DNA from: Candidatus Edwardsbacteria bacterium RifOxyA12_full_54_48
Lineage (GTDB): Bacteria; Edwardsbacteria; AC1; EtOH8
DNA: 64,000 nucleotides
Assembly: GCA_001777915.1 (NCBI GenBank)
Contig: MFFN01000003.1
Span: 62,001 to 126,000, forward strand
Reading direction: 5' to 3'
Below are positions 10,614 to 18,366 of this stretch, piece by piece. How positions within the stretch are numbered: the stretch's first letter is position 1; every line of letters begins with the position of its first letter. The notes under the pieces were generated by a model that was not told the origin of the DNA, did no database searches, and was given only the letters and a program-made list of their open reading frames with translations. The translations under genes were made by a program, and so were the position numbers.

Positions 10614-11404
10614 CACCGCCCTGCCGGGGGAAGCCAGTCGTTCAGCTATGCTGGCACGCCGGATGAAGCCTGCTTGATCGGCAGGCCCATGGGGCGAATT
10701 CTGGCGGAGAGACTGCCGACTTCGTCAATAAAGCAATAATAACAGCAGACTATGTCGGCCAAGGGGATCTGTTTGATAATAAATGCTTATTGATAAATGC
10801 GCGTCCCGAACCACCTTTTAAATATCTTTCAAATGCGAACGCTGCCTCATGATCCTGAAAACAGCAATACCAAACGACTTCAAAAGGGCCTTTATCTTTT
10901 GTAAATTCCGATTCCCCCTGATTATGTTCTTCTAATCGGTGATTTAGATTTGTGGTGCACCCTACGTATGACTTCTTCTTTTTAGGATTCTGTAAAATAT
11001 ATACAAAATATTCCATTGTTGTTTATTGCACGGTTATTTTACAGTTTCTGCCTTGTCTGCCAAACGTAAACTAGTAGGTATAAATCCTTTGCCCTGTCCT
11101 GGCTTGTCAGACGAAGCCTGCTGTTATTTGAGCCCTCTTGGGCGAAGTCTGCCGACTACATCCTGATGAGCCTTACTAAAAGCAGGGCGGTTTCGTCACC
11201 CAAGGGCGGAGAGACAACCTCCTTACCTGGGAAATAAAAGTCTGGCCTGCCAGACGAAGCCTGCTGTTATTTAAGCCCCCTTGGGCGTAGTCTGGCGGAG
11301 AGACTGGGATTTTGCACCTTCGGCGCATCCGCCGCCGCTTTGCCTCCCCTTTTCTTGCAGGCGGAGAACCCTTCCGCTCCGCTATCCTGGGTTCAAACTA
11401 TAAT
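10614..11404. repeat. Degenerate repeat cluster carrying tRNA-Ser fragments around a GIY-YIG gene
   Basis: A unit containing 'gaagcctgct', 'gggcgaa/gta' and 'tctggcgga' occurs at about 10665-10716, 11105-11158 and 11248-11310. The 22-base end of the unit at 11291-11312 is identical to 11404-11425, which is the 3' end of the real tRNA-Ser gene; 10701-10716 repeats 16 bases of it. An inverted copy of the tRNA T-arm lies at 11383-11398. A block at 11327-11371 shares GGGTTCTCCGCC and AAGCGGCGGCGGAT (on the minus strand) with the tRNA-Gln locus at 50965-51009. Confidence 0.7.
10750..11016 (-). CDS. Solo GIY-YIG domain endonuclease
   Basis: An 88-residue protein that is essentially one GIY-YIG nuclease domain: FVYIL near the N terminus, SYVGCTTNLNHRLEEHN with the second motif and catalytic arginine, a conserved FE.YLKGGSGR segment with the metal-binding glutamate, and a short tail. 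Proteins of this size (UvrC N-terminal-like) are common in FCB and candidate-phylum genomes and their biological role is not established. It lies between copies of the tRNA-Ser 3' end rather than in an operon. A second family member is at 51061-51303. Confidence 0.85.
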   Translation of the reverse strand: MEYFVYILQNPKKKKSYVGCTTNLNHRLEEHNQGESEFTKDKGPFEVVWYCCFQDHEAAFAFERYLKGGSGRAFINKHLLSNRSPWPT

Positions 11405-11405
11405 C

Positions 11406-11493
11406 TGGCGGAGAGACTGGGATTTGAACCCAGGATACCTTGCGGTATACACGCTTTCCAGACGTGCTCCTTCGGCCACTCGGACATCTCTCC
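11406..11493 (-). tRNA. tRNA-Ser (anticodon GGA)
   Basis: On the minus strand the acceptor strands GGAGAGA and TCTCTCC pair, followed by discriminator G and an encoded CCA. The anticodon loop CTGGAAA gives GGA. A long variable arm (TATACCGCAAGGTA) and the T-loop GTTCAAAT are as expected for tRNA-Ser. The 3' end is repeated nearby at 11291-11312 and 10701-10716. Confidence 0.95.
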
Positions 11494-11523
11494 GTTAATT
11501 TCCTATTATGTTGTATTATCAAA

Positions 11524-11539
11524 GCCCCGACCATGGGGC
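11524..11539 (-). terminator. Possible weak terminator downstream of the PmbA-like gene
   Basis: GCCCC and GGGGC pair around a six-base loop and on the minus strand are followed by TTTGATAAT. It sits between the PmbA gene and tRNA-Ser. The stem is only five pairs, so this is tentative. Confidence 0.3.
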
Positions 11540-11616
11540 ATCTTTCCGTTTTGTGTTATCAGCTATAGATATCAGATTTTCCAGATCCCGCCTGTTTTGC
11601 CGGGTTATATTTAAGA

Positions 11617-12978
11617 TCAGAATTCGGTGGCCCCGCTGAAATTGAAACTCTCCAGCTTTAAGGCCGGGACCAGTATCCCATTGGCAAAGCGATTGCCATA
11701 AGCATTGTCCTCGGTTACCAGGCTGGTCCTCTTGGAGATGGCCGATACCTTCGACAGGGTTTTTAAAACGCTCTCGGTGAACCGAAGGTTCTTGATCGGC
11801 TTGGTTATCCGCCCGTCCTCTATCAGGAAGGTCCCATCGCGGGTCATTCCGGTCAGGGACACCTGCATGGGGTCGATCAGGTTGCAGTAATGGAACCGGG
11901 TCACATAGATGCCGCGCTCGGTGGTCCTGACCATTTCTTCGATTGATGACTGGCCACCCTTCATCTCCAGGTTCAGGGCCATGGGAAAGTAGGCCGGGGC
12001 CGGCAGGGCATGGCCGGTGGATTTCCGGTTCTGTTTGTTGGCGGTGTAGGAATCGTAGACCACGCCACGGGCAACGCCCTTCTCTATAAGGGTCACTTTC
12101 TGCTTGGGCACCCCCTCGAAATCGAAGGGAAAGGCAAAGCCTTTTTTATTGTAAGGATCATCTAAAATGGTGATCTTGGGATCGACCACCCGCTGGCCCA
12201 TGTTCAGGCCGATGAAGCTGCGCCCCTCCTGAACCGCCATGGCCGAGAATCCGGTGTAGTTCATAAACTCCACCAGAGTGTACACCGCCATGTCCTCCAG
12301 GATCACCGGATAGCGCCCGGGCTTGATGTCGACCGGGTTCCGGCTGTCCACCGCTTTTTTGACCGCGCTGTCGGCGATGGCGTTGATGTTTATCTTTCCT
12401 ACGTCGCGGGAGGCCCCCTGGCCGTATCCCGAACCGGTATCGCTCATCACCACGGTGTTGAGATTGGCGTCGGTGGAACAATTGTACCGCATGAGGCCCA
12501 GCGAATTGGCGATGCCGATCTCCACGGTTCCGGTGCTGAAAGCCCCGAAAGCCCTGGTCTTATGCTTCTCCGCTTTGCGGCAAATTCTGCCCACCGCTTC
12601 GGCCCTTTGGGCCGGAGTGATCTTGGCCGTTTCCTCCACATAAAGATCGGCCGACTGGCGGCCGGCCTTCTCCGGACCGGGCAGGGAGACGAAATCTGGA
12701 TTATCGTGCTGCAAGCGGGCGATGCGACAGGCCTGCGACGCCGTTTCCCTGATGCTCTGTTCGGTCAGTATGTTGCTGGAGGCCATCCCTATCTTTAGGC
12801 CGAATACGGCCCGCACCGATATGGTCCCGTTGCGCTGGGCCACATTCTGATGAATGTAGGAATTGGCAAACCGGGTCAGGGCCGAATCCTCGGCGGTTAT
12901 GAAGACCTCGGTCTGGTCGGCCCGGGAGGCGGACAGCGCCAGCCGGAGCATCTTTTTTATTTTAGCCTGACCGTACAT
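11617..12978 (-). CDS. TldD/PmbA family protein, PmbA/TldE type
   Basis: The 453-residue protein belongs to the TldD/TldE family, whose partners form a heterodimeric metalloprotease that trims small peptides. Seen here are an N-terminal ALSASRADQTEVF segment, a central GVARGVVYDSYTA and the late FHYCNLIDPMQVSLTGMTRDGTFLIEDG region typical of the family. No HExxxH zinc motif is present, so it corresponds to the non-catalytic TldE/PmbA partner; no TldD gene is in the window. The gene has its own near-consensus promoter and a GGGAG box before the ATG. Confidence 0.88.
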   Translation of the reverse strand: MYGQAKIKKMLRLALSASRADQTEVFITAEDSALTRFANSYIHQNVAQRNGTISVRAVFGLKIGMASSNILTEQSIRETASQACRIARLQHDNPDFVSLPGPEKAGRQSADLYVEETAKITPAQRAEAVGRICRKAEKHKTRAFGAFSTGTVEIGIANSLGLMRYNCSTDANLNTVVMSDTGSGYGQGASRDVGKININAIADSAVKKAVDSRNPVDIKPGRYPVILEDMAVYTLVEFMNYTGFSAMAVQEGRSFIGLNMGQRVVDPKITILDDPYNKKGFAFPFDFEGVPKQKVTLIEKGVARGVVYDSYTANKQNRKSTGHALPAPAYFPMALNLEMKGGQSSIEEMVRTTERGIYVTRFHYCNLIDPMQVSLTGMTRDGTFLIEDGRITKPIKNLRFTESVLKTLSKVSAISKRTSLVTEDNAYGNRFANGILVPALKLESFNFSGATEF

Positions 12979-13011
12979 AAAAATATCTCCCGGATGTAAC
13001 GAAGAAATGTG

Positions 13012-13040
13012 ATTATATCAATAATTGAATTTAAGGTCAA
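13012..13040 (-). promoter_or_regulatory. Sigma-70-type promoter of the PmbA-like gene
   Basis: Minus-strand TTGACC (13035-13040), 17-base spacer and a perfect TATAAT (13012-13017). Predicted start near 13005 gives a leader of about 27 bases containing GGGAG. Confidence 0.8.
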
Positions 13041-13091
13041 GTAGAATAAACGAGTTATGGGGAGGTTGGGCTGAAATCATGGCCCAACGGT

Positions 13092-14447
13092 TCACCATTT
13101 GCTGCGGTAGGTGTAGTTCAGCACCGTCTCCCCGTCCCTGGCCACCGGGATGGTGAATTCCACGGTGGCGGCATCCTTCTTGCTGTATTTATGGTTGCTC
13201 TGGGTGATCTTCCAGTCGCCGGATAGGTGCTCCACCACCACAATCTCGGCCGATTCATCCTTGTGGTTCCGCAGCTTGACCTCGATGGTCTGCTCCTGGG
13301 TGCGGTCGTTTATCCTTTTGTAATCCTTCTGGCTCCTCTCGCCCACCAGATCAAAGGCATTGCCCAGAAATATCCGCAGCTTTTCGTCTTTGGGGGTGTG
13401 GCCTATCAGGTCCTCGCCGATGAACTGCTGGGTCCCGTCGCTGTCGAGCTTATAGGTGCGCACCTTGCCGGCCGGCAGGGCCATCCCCAGCCCCGAAGCC
13501 TTGTCGTTGCGGAATTCCAGGTTGACCCTGATGTCCCTGGCGTTATAGGCTCCGTCGTATATATAGACCTTTTTGATCTTGACCTCGGCGTTGGGGAACA
13601 GCGACACCTGCTTGATCTGGTTGTCGGACACCGTGGCCCGGCGCTGCAGGGTGTACAGGTGATATTCGAAGAAAGCCTTCTCCTCGAACTGCGGGGCGGC
13701 TTCGGCCAGCGAACTCTTGGCCATGCGGTCGTAACTCCGCTGAGGCCGGGCCTCCACCCGGTTGACATCGCCGGCTATCAGCTTGATTTTGGCATTTTCG
13801 TAGGAGGCCCCGGAGCGGTTGTCCAGCGACACCCAGGCCCCCAGGTTGAGGCTCTTCTCACTCTGGTCCAGCACCGCCACATACTCGGCGTGCCATCTGA
13901 TCCCGCCGGTCATGTAGGATATCTGGCATTCCTGTTCCTTCGGCCCTCGGTTGTCGGCCAGCCAAACCAGGGTGGGTTTGGTGATCAGGCCCTGGGGCAG
14001 GCTGGGGAACTCGATATTCTGCAGGTTGTCGGTCAGCCGCAAGGTGATGATGTTCCCCCCGATGTTGAGCACGATATTGGAGCCGTCATGGGACATCAGG
14101 ATTCCCTCGTAGGTCTTGCCCAGGGAGGAGATCACCTTTATTTTCTGGTCTATATACCGCTCCATCAATTTGGCCGGGCTGACCAGGTCGAACTGGTAGT
14201 TCTGTTCCAGGATGGTGACCTTTTCCGGCGAGGTCAGCGATTTGAAGTGCACCGAGGTGGGGTCGATCTGCGATGGCACGTCGCTTAGCCGGAGTTCCGA
14301 TTTGCCGCTGCCTATCCTTAGGTTTCTGACCTCGGTGACCAGCCCCAGGTCGCTGTTATATACGGTCAGGCTGATTTCCTTCCTCTCCTGGCCGGCTGCC
14401 GGCAGGCAGGCCAGGATTGTCAAACCGGCGATCAATAGCTTCTTCAT
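13092..14447 (-). CDS. DUF4139 / mucoidy-inhibitor MuiA-like exported protein
   Basis: A 451-residue protein with a signal peptide (KKLLIAGLTILACLPAAG, cleavage before QE). The body matches the DUF4139 layout: an N-terminal YNSDLGLVTEVRNL segment with LSDVPSQIDPTSVHFKS, a middle WLADNRGPKEQECQISYMTGGIRW..Y, a NRSGASYENAKIKLIAGDVN segment, and C-terminal beta-rich repeats ending VARDGETVLNYTYR. The biochemical role is unknown; the MuiA name comes from an effect on mucoidy and should not be over-read. Transcribed from its own promoter, back to back with the Rnf-like operon. Confidence 0.8.
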   Translation of the reverse strand: MKKLLIAGLTILACLPAAGQERKEISLTVYNSDLGLVTEVRNLRIGSGKSELRLSDVPSQIDPTSVHFKSLTSPEKVTILEQNYQFDLVSPAKLMERYIDQKIKVISSLGKTYEGILMSHDGSNIVLNIGGNIITLRLTDNLQNIEFPSLPQGLITKPTLVWLADNRGPKEQECQISYMTGGIRWHAEYVAVLDQSEKSLNLGAWVSLDNRSGASYENAKIKLIAGDVNRVEARPQRSYDRMAKSSLAEAAPQFEEKAFFEYHLYTLQRRATVSDNQIKQVSLFPNAEVKIKKVYIYDGAYNARDIRVNLEFRNDKASGLGMALPAGKVRTYKLDSDGTQQFIGEDLIGHTPKDEKLRIFLGNAFDLVGERSQKDYKRINDRTQEQTIEVKLRNHKDESAEIVVVEHLSGDWKITQSNHKYSKKDAATVEFTIPVARDGETVLNYTYRSKW

Positions 14448-14480
14448 TATACCCCTTCCTGATTTGATTGTTGGGTTTTA

Positions 14481-14509
14481 AGTATAGGTTATAAATTTTC
14501 ATTAGTCAA
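14481..14509 (-). promoter_or_regulatory. Promoter of the DUF4139 gene
   Basis: Minus-strand TTGACT (14504-14509), 17-base spacer, TATACT (14481-14486). Predicted start near 14474, with a leader of about 27 bases containing AGGAAGGGG. Confidence 0.8.
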
Positions 14510-14565
14510 GGGATATCATTGGCCGTTGGCTTTGCCCAAGCTGCCGTTAGGTCGTTCGTTTTGCC

Positions 14566-14594
14566 TTGACTTTAAATTATAAAAAACATATACT
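14566..14594 (+). promoter_or_regulatory. Promoter of the Rnf-like operon
   Basis: TTGACT (14566-14571), 17-base spacer, TATACT (14589-14594). The hexamers are identical to those of the divergent promoter at 14481-14509. Predicted start near 14601. This rules out the TTG at 14566 as a start codon and supports the ATG at 14635. Confidence 0.8.
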
Positions 14595-14634
14595 TAGATG
14601 TGAATTTATATCTAACCACCTGATCGGATGTCCA

Positions 14635-15240
14635 ATGCGGCTACCTTCAGAGACCAAACAACAGCTTTTCATCAAGAACCTGTTCTCCGAGAACGGCCTA
14701 TTGTTCTCGGGCACCGGGATATTCCTGGCGGTGGCCGGGACCCAGACCACGGAACAGGCCTTCTTTCTGGGCAGCATCTGCCTGGCTCTTATACTTGTCA
14801 ACAGCATCGCCTCCTCCATTGCCGGCGACATATTCCGTTGCCGGATACCCCTGTGGGCCATGGCCCTGGCCTCGGCGGTGATGCTGGCGATCATCAGTTC
14901 CGCTTTTGCCGTCAGGCTGTCGCATCTTCCCCAACACACGGTGATCATCATGTATCTTCTGGCCGCCGGCCCGGTGGTATTCTCCCGGGCCCAGGCCTTC
15001 TCCCACACCACCTCCCTGGGCCGGGCGGTATTCGACGCCTCCGGCCAGGGCGCCGGCATACTGCTGGTGATGATGGCCGTGGCCTTCGTGCGGGAGCTGA
15101 TCGGCAGAGGCTATCTGTCAGGCGGCTTGCTTTTCAGCCGTCCCCCCTGGCCCATGCTGGGCATGGCCTTCGGCGGGATGCTGTTTACCGCTCTGGCCAT
15201 AGTGATCTACCGGATCTCAGTCCCGGGAGGCCGAAAATGA
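14635..15240 (+). CDS. RnfE/NqrD-like membrane subunit lacking the cluster cysteines
   Basis: About 201 residues with six hydrophobic helices in the RnfA/RnfE/NqrD/NqrE pattern. The second half carries PVVFSRAQAFSHTTSLGRAVFDASGQG, which lines up with the family's NCAVLGRAEAFA region, and GILLVMMAVAFVRELIGRG, which matches the conserved RE.(I/L).(R/G)G segment of RnfE. In known RnfE/NqrD a cysteine sits in each half (LCP and TNCAVLGR) and helps bind the intramembrane [2Fe-2S] cluster. Here the first site reads FSGTGIF and the second AAGPVVFSR, both without cysteine. The stop overlaps the next start by ATGA. Confidence 0.75.
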   Translation: MRLPSETKQQLFIKNLFSENGLLFSGTGIFLAVAGTQTTEQAFFLGSICLALILVNSIASSIAGDIFRCRIPLWAMALASAVMLAIISSAFAVRLSHLPQHTVIIMYLLAAGPVVFSRAQAFSHTTSLGRAVFDASGQGAGILLVMMAVAFVRELIGRGYLSGGLLFSRPPWPMLGMAFGGMLFTALAIVIYRISVPGGRK

Positions 15241-15803
15241 CAGCTCATATAGCCATCGCCTTCCTGTCCGGCCTGTTCCTGTATCAGCCGCTGATAAGTT
15301 TCGGGTTGATCCCCTCCTCGGCCGAGGGCATGTCTGGCCAGCCCTATCGGGCTCTGGGATACAGCCTGGCCGGCGGGATACTGATAGCCCTCTTCGGCTT
15401 CTCATCATGGATCCTGCATTACCTGGTGTTGGGTCCGCTGAAAGCCCTGCCCCTGGAGCTGCCCCTGCTGATGCTGTTGATGTGGGGCTGGCACTATCTG
15501 ATGAAGCGAACTTTCGGCCGCCGCTCTTTGGTCGGCCGCCACCTGCCGTTCTATTTTTTGAACATTGCCGTGCTGGGCTCCGGCCTGCTGCTGATACACT
15601 ATACCCCGGACGGAATTCTGTCCGCCCTGAGCCGCGCTATCGGCATCTCCCTGGGCTTCATGATATCCAACCTGCTGATATCTTTCTTCCGGGAAAAATC
15701 CGAACGGGGATCGTTCAGCCGGACCCTTCGAGGATGGCCGGTATACCTGCTGCTCTGCTCGGTGGTCTGGCTTTCATATCATGGGATGTCTCTTTTATTT
15801 TAG
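15237..15803 (+). CDS. RnfA/NqrE-like membrane subunit lacking the cluster cysteines
   Basis: A 188-residue, six-helix protein. Family landmarks remain: LPFYFLNIAVLG corresponds to the LP.ITTNCAVLG of RnfA, ISLGFMISNLLISFFREKSE corresponds to GFS....LF..IRER, and the early FLYQPLISFGLIPSS corresponds to VNNFVL..FLGLCPF. In both signature sites the cysteine is replaced by isoleucine (GLIP for GLCP, NIAVLG for NCAVLG). The true start is the ATG at 15237 inside a longer frame; upstream residues of that frame are an out-of-frame reading of the previous gene. It is translationally coupled to the E-like gene. Confidence 0.75.
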   Translation: MTAHIAIAFLSGLFLYQPLISFGLIPSSAEGMSGQPYRALGYSLAGGILIALFGFSSWILHYLVLGPLKALPLELPLLMLLMWGWHYLMKRTFGRRSLVGRHLPFYFLNIAVLGSGLLLIHYTPDGILSALSRAIGISLGFMISNLLISFFREKSERGSFSRTLRGWPVYLLLCSVVWLSYHGMSLLF

Positions 15804-15818
15804 GGAATTGATTCTGCC

Positions 15819-16736
15819 ATGCCTACAAAATTTACCGATAGTTTTTTGAAACTTCTGCCCGGCCTGGACTGCGGGCTTTGCCGGCTGGAGGACGGCTGTC
15901 TGGGATATGCCCAAAGGCTGGCCCAAGGCGAGCCCGATATCAGCCTCTGTCTGCCCGGCGGCGAGAACCTCAAGGCCAAACTGGCCGAACTGCAGGCCGA
16001 GACGGTGATGCCCAGGGCCAACGTGGCCTCGTTCGTCAACTGCCAGGGATCGGCCGAGAACGCCCGGAACCGTTTCAATTATTTCGGAGTGGACAGCTGC
16101 CGGGGGGCCACGCTGTTATATGGAGGGAGCCTGGAGTGCCTCTACGGCTGTCTGCGTCTGGGCGACTGCGTCACGGCCTGCCCTTACGGGGCCATCAGCC
16201 TGACGCCCCAGGGCCTGCCCAAGATCGACTACTCCAAATGCACCGGCTGCGGACGCTGCACCAACGCCTGCCCCAAGGGGATCCTGAAACTGGCCCCCAA
16301 GACCCAGCAGATATACCTGGCCTGCATCTGCCAGGCCAAATCGGAGGATCTATCCGGGCAGTGCCGGCAGGGCTGCTCCACCTGCGGAGACTGCTTGAAA
16401 GAATGCCCCTACGGGGCCATTGCCTGGGACGGCTCCCTGCCAAAAATAGATTATGAGAAGTGCCGTTCCTGCTCCATCTGCGTTTATAAGTGCCCCCAGA
16501 GATCATATCTGGACCGCATTCCCAACCGGCCCACCGCCTTCATCGGCCTGCAATGCAACGGCTGTCAGCAGTGCAAATCGGTCTGCCCCACCGACTGCAT
16601 CATCGGCAAGAAGGGCGAGCACCACAAGGTGATGCGCGGCCAGTGCATCGGCTGCGGTTTGTGCTTCGAGGTCTGCCCCACCAAGGCCATCACCATGCTG
16701 GGGGCCCTGGGGCATGTAGACCTCACCCGATTTTAA
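15819..16736 (+). CDS. RnfB-like polyferredoxin without membrane anchor
   Basis: The 305-residue protein opens with LPGLDCGLCRLEDGCLGYAQ and, about 20 residues on, SLCLPGG, the Fe-S domain (PF04060 type) of RnfB and related proteins. Several CxxCxxCxxxCP ferredoxin motifs follow: CTGCGRCTNACP, CSTCGDCLKECP with CRSCSICVYKCP, and CNGCQQCKSVCP with CIGCGLCFEVCP. Enough cysteines are present for several 4Fe-4S clusters. The N-terminal transmembrane helix of ordinary RnfB is missing, so it should be cytoplasmic or peripheral. It starts 15 bases after the A-like gene in the same operon; RnfC, D and G homologues are not nearby. Confidence 0.85.
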   Translation: MPTKFTDSFLKLLPGLDCGLCRLEDGCLGYAQRLAQGEPDISLCLPGGENLKAKLAELQAETVMPRANVASFVNCQGSAENARNRFNYFGVDSCRGATLLYGGSLECLYGCLRLGDCVTACPYGAISLTPQGLPKIDYSKCTGCGRCTNACPKGILKLAPKTQQIYLACICQAKSEDLSGQCRQGCSTCGDCLKECPYGAIAWDGSLPKIDYEKCRSCSICVYKCPQRSYLDRIPNRPTAFIGLQCNGCQQCKSVCPTDCIIGKKGEHHKVMRGQCIGCGLCFEVCPTKAITMLGALGHVDLTRF

Positions 16737-16788
16737 TGGGACACGGATATAACGGATTTAGGCCGATTCACACGGATGACGAATAATC

Positions 16789-17442
16789 ATGATGATCACG
16801 AAAATATTTTATTTGGCGCTGTCTTTTTTATTCTGGGGCACACTCGGCAATATAAATGTCAATGCCGAAAGTCTTGATCAGAGGTTGTTCGATCAGATCC
16901 ATACCCGCTGGCAGCGGGATTGGCTGGACGGCCCCATGCAGTTCTGCACCGATGCCGGCGAGGCCGAGATGGGCATAGCCATCTGCGCCGGAGTGGGCCT
17001 GTTCGGAAGCCAAAAGGCCCGGCACAGCGCCAAGCTGGCCCTGACCGCCGACGGCGCCTCGGCCGTCATGACCTACGGGCTGAAGAACCTGGTCAATCGG
17101 GACCGGCCGGAGGGCCCCACCGAACGATCCAATTCATCCTTTCCCTCCGGGCATGCCACCGGCGCCTTTGCCCTGGCCACGGTCTTCTCCCATCAATATC
17201 CTAAGCTTTCCATACCATTGTATACGGCGGCTGCCGGCGTTGCAGTGTCGCGGATATACCTGGGACGGCACTATCCGTCGGATGTTCTGGCCGGCGCCGC
17301 GGTGGGATTTGGCACCGCCAAGCTGACCCTGCACTACAAGGACAAGATACTGGGATTCGAGTTCGATACTTTTTTGCATGACCTGTTCTGCAAGGAGGAG
17401 AACCCGGACCCACCCAGTCCCGAGAAAACCGATTTGCAATAG
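16789..17442 (+). CDS. PAP2-family membrane phosphatase
   Basis: A 217-residue protein with an N-terminal signal-like hydrophobic segment and the three acid-phosphatase motifs: KNLVNRDRP, PSGH (in SSFPSGHATGAF) and SRIYLGRHYPSDV, giving the catalytic histidines. Such enzymes dephosphorylate undecaprenyl pyrophosphate, phosphatidate or other lipid phosphates at the outer face of the inner membrane. A role in recycling the polysaccharide carrier lipid is possible given the locus at 0-10 kb, but the gene is not linked to it. No clear ribosome-binding site before the ATG. Confidence 0.88.
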   Translation: MMITKIFYLALSFLFWGTLGNINVNAESLDQRLFDQIHTRWQRDWLDGPMQFCTDAGEAEMGIAICAGVGLFGSQKARHSAKLALTADGASAVMTYGLKNLVNRDRPEGPTERSNSSFPSGHATGAFALATVFSHQYPKLSIPLYTAAAGVAVSRIYLGRHYPSDVLAGAAVGFGTAKLTLHYKDKILGFEFDTFLHDLFCKEENPDPPSPEKTDLQ

Positions 17443-17511
17443 ATCTTATCACATTGGCATAAATTCATTTTTGATTTTTGATATTTAATTTTACGTTTTA
17501 AAAGGAATCAA

Positions 17512-18351
17512 ATGTCCAAGAGACGCAATGAGACCATCGTGGGCATGGTGGTGCTTTCGGCCATCGCCCTTTTGATAATCGGACTGCTGTGGTTAAACCG
17601 GGTGGACATCGGACGCCAGAGCTACCTGGTGAGCGTGGCCTTCGAGGACGCCGGCGGCCTGCGGGGCGGCGACCCGGTGACGGTGTCCGGCTTCGACAAG
17701 GGCAAGGTGAAATCCATCGCGCTTAACCCCGCCAAGCCCGGCGTGATAGCGGTGCTGATGGTGGACCACGACGTGGCCTTGAAGAAGGACGCCCGGTTCT
17801 GGCTGTCTGACGCCAGTCTGATGGGCGACAAGCGGATCGCGGTCTACCCCGGCAGCTCCAGCCAGCCCTTCGATCCATCGCAGACCGTCGATGGCGACCG
17901 CTCCCCCGGTCTGATGGAGACCATGGTCAAGATGGGCTACCTAGGCGAGGAAGCCGCCAAGGTGGTGACCGAGATGCGAAAGAACCTAGCCACCCCGGAC
18001 AATTACAAGAACGTCTCGCTGGCTTTAAAGAACTTGAACACCGCCACCGCCCAGCTTGCGGCCATGGCCTCCGAGAACCGGGCGGCCTTGAAGGAAACCG
18101 TCCGGGACGTCAACCAGTTGGTCTCGCCCAACAAGGACAAGCTGGACAGCACCATCCAGCATCTGGCCAAGGCCAGCGCCAATCTTGATTCCATAGCCGG
18201 GAAGATAAACTCCGGTCAGGGCACCGCCGGTCAATTGGTGAACAATAAGGAACTGTACGAGCAGTTGAGCAAGACCAACAAGGACCTGCAGGCGCTGATT
18301 GCCGACATAAAGGCCAACCCCAAAAAGTATCTGACGGTGGAGATATTTTAA
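17512..18351 (+). CDS. MlaD/MCE-domain protein
   Basis: The 279-residue protein has one N-terminal membrane helix (VGMVVLSAIALLIIGLLWL), then the MCE domain (YLVSVAFEDAGGLRGGDPVTVSGFDKGKV, residues about 38-115), then a helical tail rich in alanine and leucine with SIAGKINSGQGTAGQLVNN, a motif common at the C terminus of bacterial MCE proteins. It would be the substrate-binding subunit of a lipid transporter between membranes. The permease and ATPase genes (mlaE/mlaF) are not adjacent. Confidence 0.88.
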   Translation: MSKRRNETIVGMVVLSAIALLIIGLLWLNRVDIGRQSYLVSVAFEDAGGLRGGDPVTVSGFDKGKVKSIALNPAKPGVIAVLMVDHDVALKKDARFWLSDASLMGDKRIAVYPGSSSQPFDPSQTVDGDRSPGLMETMVKMGYLGEEAAKVVTEMRKNLATPDNYKNVSLALKNLNTATAQLAAMASENRAALKETVRDVNQLVSPNKDKLDSTIQHLAKASANLDSIAGKINSGQGTAGQLVNNKELYEQLSKTNKDLQALIADIKANPKKYLTVEIF

Positions 18352-18366
18352 TAAAGGTGAATCAAC

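Noticed and set aside
13066-13087. Terminator after the DUF4139 gene (TTGGGC/GCCCAA stem)
   Set aside because: The stem is six pairs with a long loop and no T-run on the minus strand.
14628-15803. A 391-codon frame as one fused protein
   Set aside because: Its first 203 codons are an out-of-frame reading of the RnfE-like gene. Only the part from the ATG at 15237 has membrane-protein character and family motifs.
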